DNA of 64,000 nt from Pocillopora verrucosa (lineage: Eukaryota; Cnidaria; Anthozoa; Scleractinia; Pocilloporidae): the NCBI RefSeq assembly GCF_036669915.1, contig NC_089325.1, forward strand, positions 3,356,683 through 3,420,682. The letters run 5' to 3'. A program made the position numbers and the translations under genes. The notes below the pieces were generated by a model that was not told where the DNA came from, searched no databases, and worked only from the letters and a program-made list of their open reading frames with translations. Shown piece after piece: positions 62,405 through 64,000 of the stretch. Numbering within the stretch: the first letter of the stretch is position 1; every line of letters starts with the position of its first letter.

Positions 62405-63230
62405 TCAAGTCGTCTCGCACGTCGGATAACATCTTTTTTCCAAGTCTTGCTTCTTGAGGTGCAAGGCAAACATGAGGGGAGGAGGCCGAGTGATTTTTCT
62501 CTACGTCTAGTACACATGTTTCTTTTCGTTTGGGAAGCTAAGATGTTTTCGGACAGAACTAAGGAAAGGGATGTTTAGGCCCAAAGCGAAAAGAAAAAAC
62601 GTTTCCATAGACCTCTTACCCAGACCGCCGCCGTTCATGTAAGCACGGGCTCAAACTTTGTATCCACGGTGTTCAATAGAGTTGATGCATCATATCAATA
62701 TGTCTGACTAAAACATACAGTTGTTTGAATGTACAGCCGAGTTTTAGGCAAAAATGCAACTCTCGTCACAGAAAACTTGTATACGATTAAATTACCAAGG
62801 ACTTTTTGAGCTCGGTGTTTCTTGCTCCTCTGGTGGGGCAAAATGTTACAAGTAATTTTTAAGTTCCCGCACTACGTTTCGAGACAGCATCGCGTGACAT
62901 ACCGATCCTTTTGTATCTATTTCCATAATTGTAAGGCCACGAACGGGTGCTTTTCTCGTTCTAAAATACGATCATTGTGTTGGCAATACCTTTTCAAAAG
63001 AATATAAAGCAATAAATGACACAGCTACGGATAAGTAAATTTTCTTTCATTTTGAGGCGGCGCTTTGTAATTGTTTGCAAGTTTACAGCTCTCTTACCAT
63101 TTTTATGCAACTGTATTTGCATTTTCCGGTTTTACTAGTAAGCCATTGTAATATTTGACACGTGAGTCTGGCGTGCGTAACAGAGTGAGTTAATGTCTGG
63201 TTTTGCCCGCCCTGAAGAACTGCTCGTCAC
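62405..63230. repeat. Block A end joined to block B, unit VI remnant
   Basis: Matches 52,660-53,440, including TTGCTTCTTGAGGTGCAAGGCAAACATG, AGATGTTTTCGGACAGAACTAAGG and GTGAGTTAATGTCTGGTTTTG. Confidence 0.7.
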
Positions 63231-64000
63231 TTTTTTGTATTCATTAAACGCAAAAAGGCGAGATCCTCAATTCCTCTAAAAACTCTAACGCATTCTTAGC
63301 GTCTCCTCTAAAAATATGAGTCTCTCTGCGAGCTATATTTTTATCTCATCTTAAGAGACATCACTGAAAAAATTGATTCATAAACAACGTCGAACTTGAT
63401 GGATTGCCGAAGCATGAAAATCAGTCTTGCATAGCGTTCTCTAGGATCACGAAGAAATAACTCTGGCACGTTTTGCGTAGTAACATATACCAGCCGGGAG
63501 GGCTCTTGTATGTACGCAATACTGTAGATGAAACCGTTAGCTACAGGTCTTTTCTACAACTATGAGTCTCTCTGCGAGCTATATTTTTATCTCATCTTAA
63601 GAGACATCACTTAAAAATTAATTTATAAACAACGTCGAACGTGATGAAACGCTGAAGCATGAAAATCAGTCTTGCATACCGTTCTCTAGGATCACGAGGA
63701 AATAACTCACGTTTCGTAGTAACCTATACCAGCCGGGAGGGCTCCTCCATGTATGCAATACTGTAAATGAAATCGTCAGCTACAGGTTCCTACTTAGTCA
63801 GCTTCCTACTTTACAGGGACTATTCGTGACTGATACCGTTCGTTGTATCAGTTGTCGTGAGAAATGGGACGCACAAATTCAAGAGAGAAACTGTTCACGT
63901 ACCAAATCAACAGGGAAAACCCCTTCATACCTAATCATAATACCACCTCAGACGCAATACTCAACATAAATATGCATGAAGAAAAGAGCGACATAGATGG
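63231..64000. repeat. Block B, two head-to-tail partial copies, continuing beyond the window
   Basis: The segment from GAGTCTCTCTGCGAGCTATATTT to GCTACAGGT occurs at about 63,318-63,548 and again at about 63,562-63,787, after which block B continues to the edge. Confidence 0.8.

Noticed and set aside
43990..63800. CRISPR-like array from the repeated block B landmarks
   Set aside because: The repeats are kilobases apart, long and co-linear, which is segmental duplication in an animal genome.

Overview
The window looks like an animal nuclear genome: AT-rich, long non-coding stretches, GT-AG introns with consistent phases, MITEs and LINE debris, and animal-only gene families (TNF receptors, FADD, CARD-coiled-coil). 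The TNF-receptor expansion and the character of the proteins suggest a cnidarian, most likely a stony coral; this is inference, because no rRNA or mitochondrial marker is present.

The left part (1-26,100) is a compact death/innate-signalling neighbourhood. A three-exon TNF receptor with an intracellular death domain lies on + (2,095-6,966). Two genes lie on -: a two-exon CARD plus coiled-coil protein (9,190-13,273) and a lysine/glutamate-rich protein with three internal repeats (16,032-22,089). A two-exon FADD homologue (DED plus death domain) lies on + (23,989-26,008), head-to-head with the preceding gene. The receptor and FADD are the classical partners in death-domain signalling. The CARD-coiled-coil protein belongs to a family that normally nucleates BCL10-type filaments.

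The right part (about 27,000-64,000) is mostly a nested segmental duplication. A repeating order of blocks D-A-B-C-TNFR occurs in at least three old, degraded copies (27.0-39.1 kb) and three younger ones (44.0-64.0 kb, running off the window). Two younger units each carry a TNF receptor with a signal peptide and three cysteine-rich domains but no death domain (45,911-47,155 and 55,435-56,417). In other units the receptor is missing at the corresponding position. The two receptors have damaged 3' ends of different kinds, so the array looks like birth-and-death evolution of decoy-like receptors.

Mobile elements include a MITE inside block A, a TAA-flanked Harbinger-type MITE with paralogous empty sites, a 59-bp hairpin insertion also with empty sites, a decayed LINE reverse transcriptase, and two motif-rich segments (TTTACG and TCACG) in introns. 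About 39.1-43.9 kb and several intergenic stretches hold nothing I can assign. All gene models were made by reading splice signals and phase; none is backed by transcripts.
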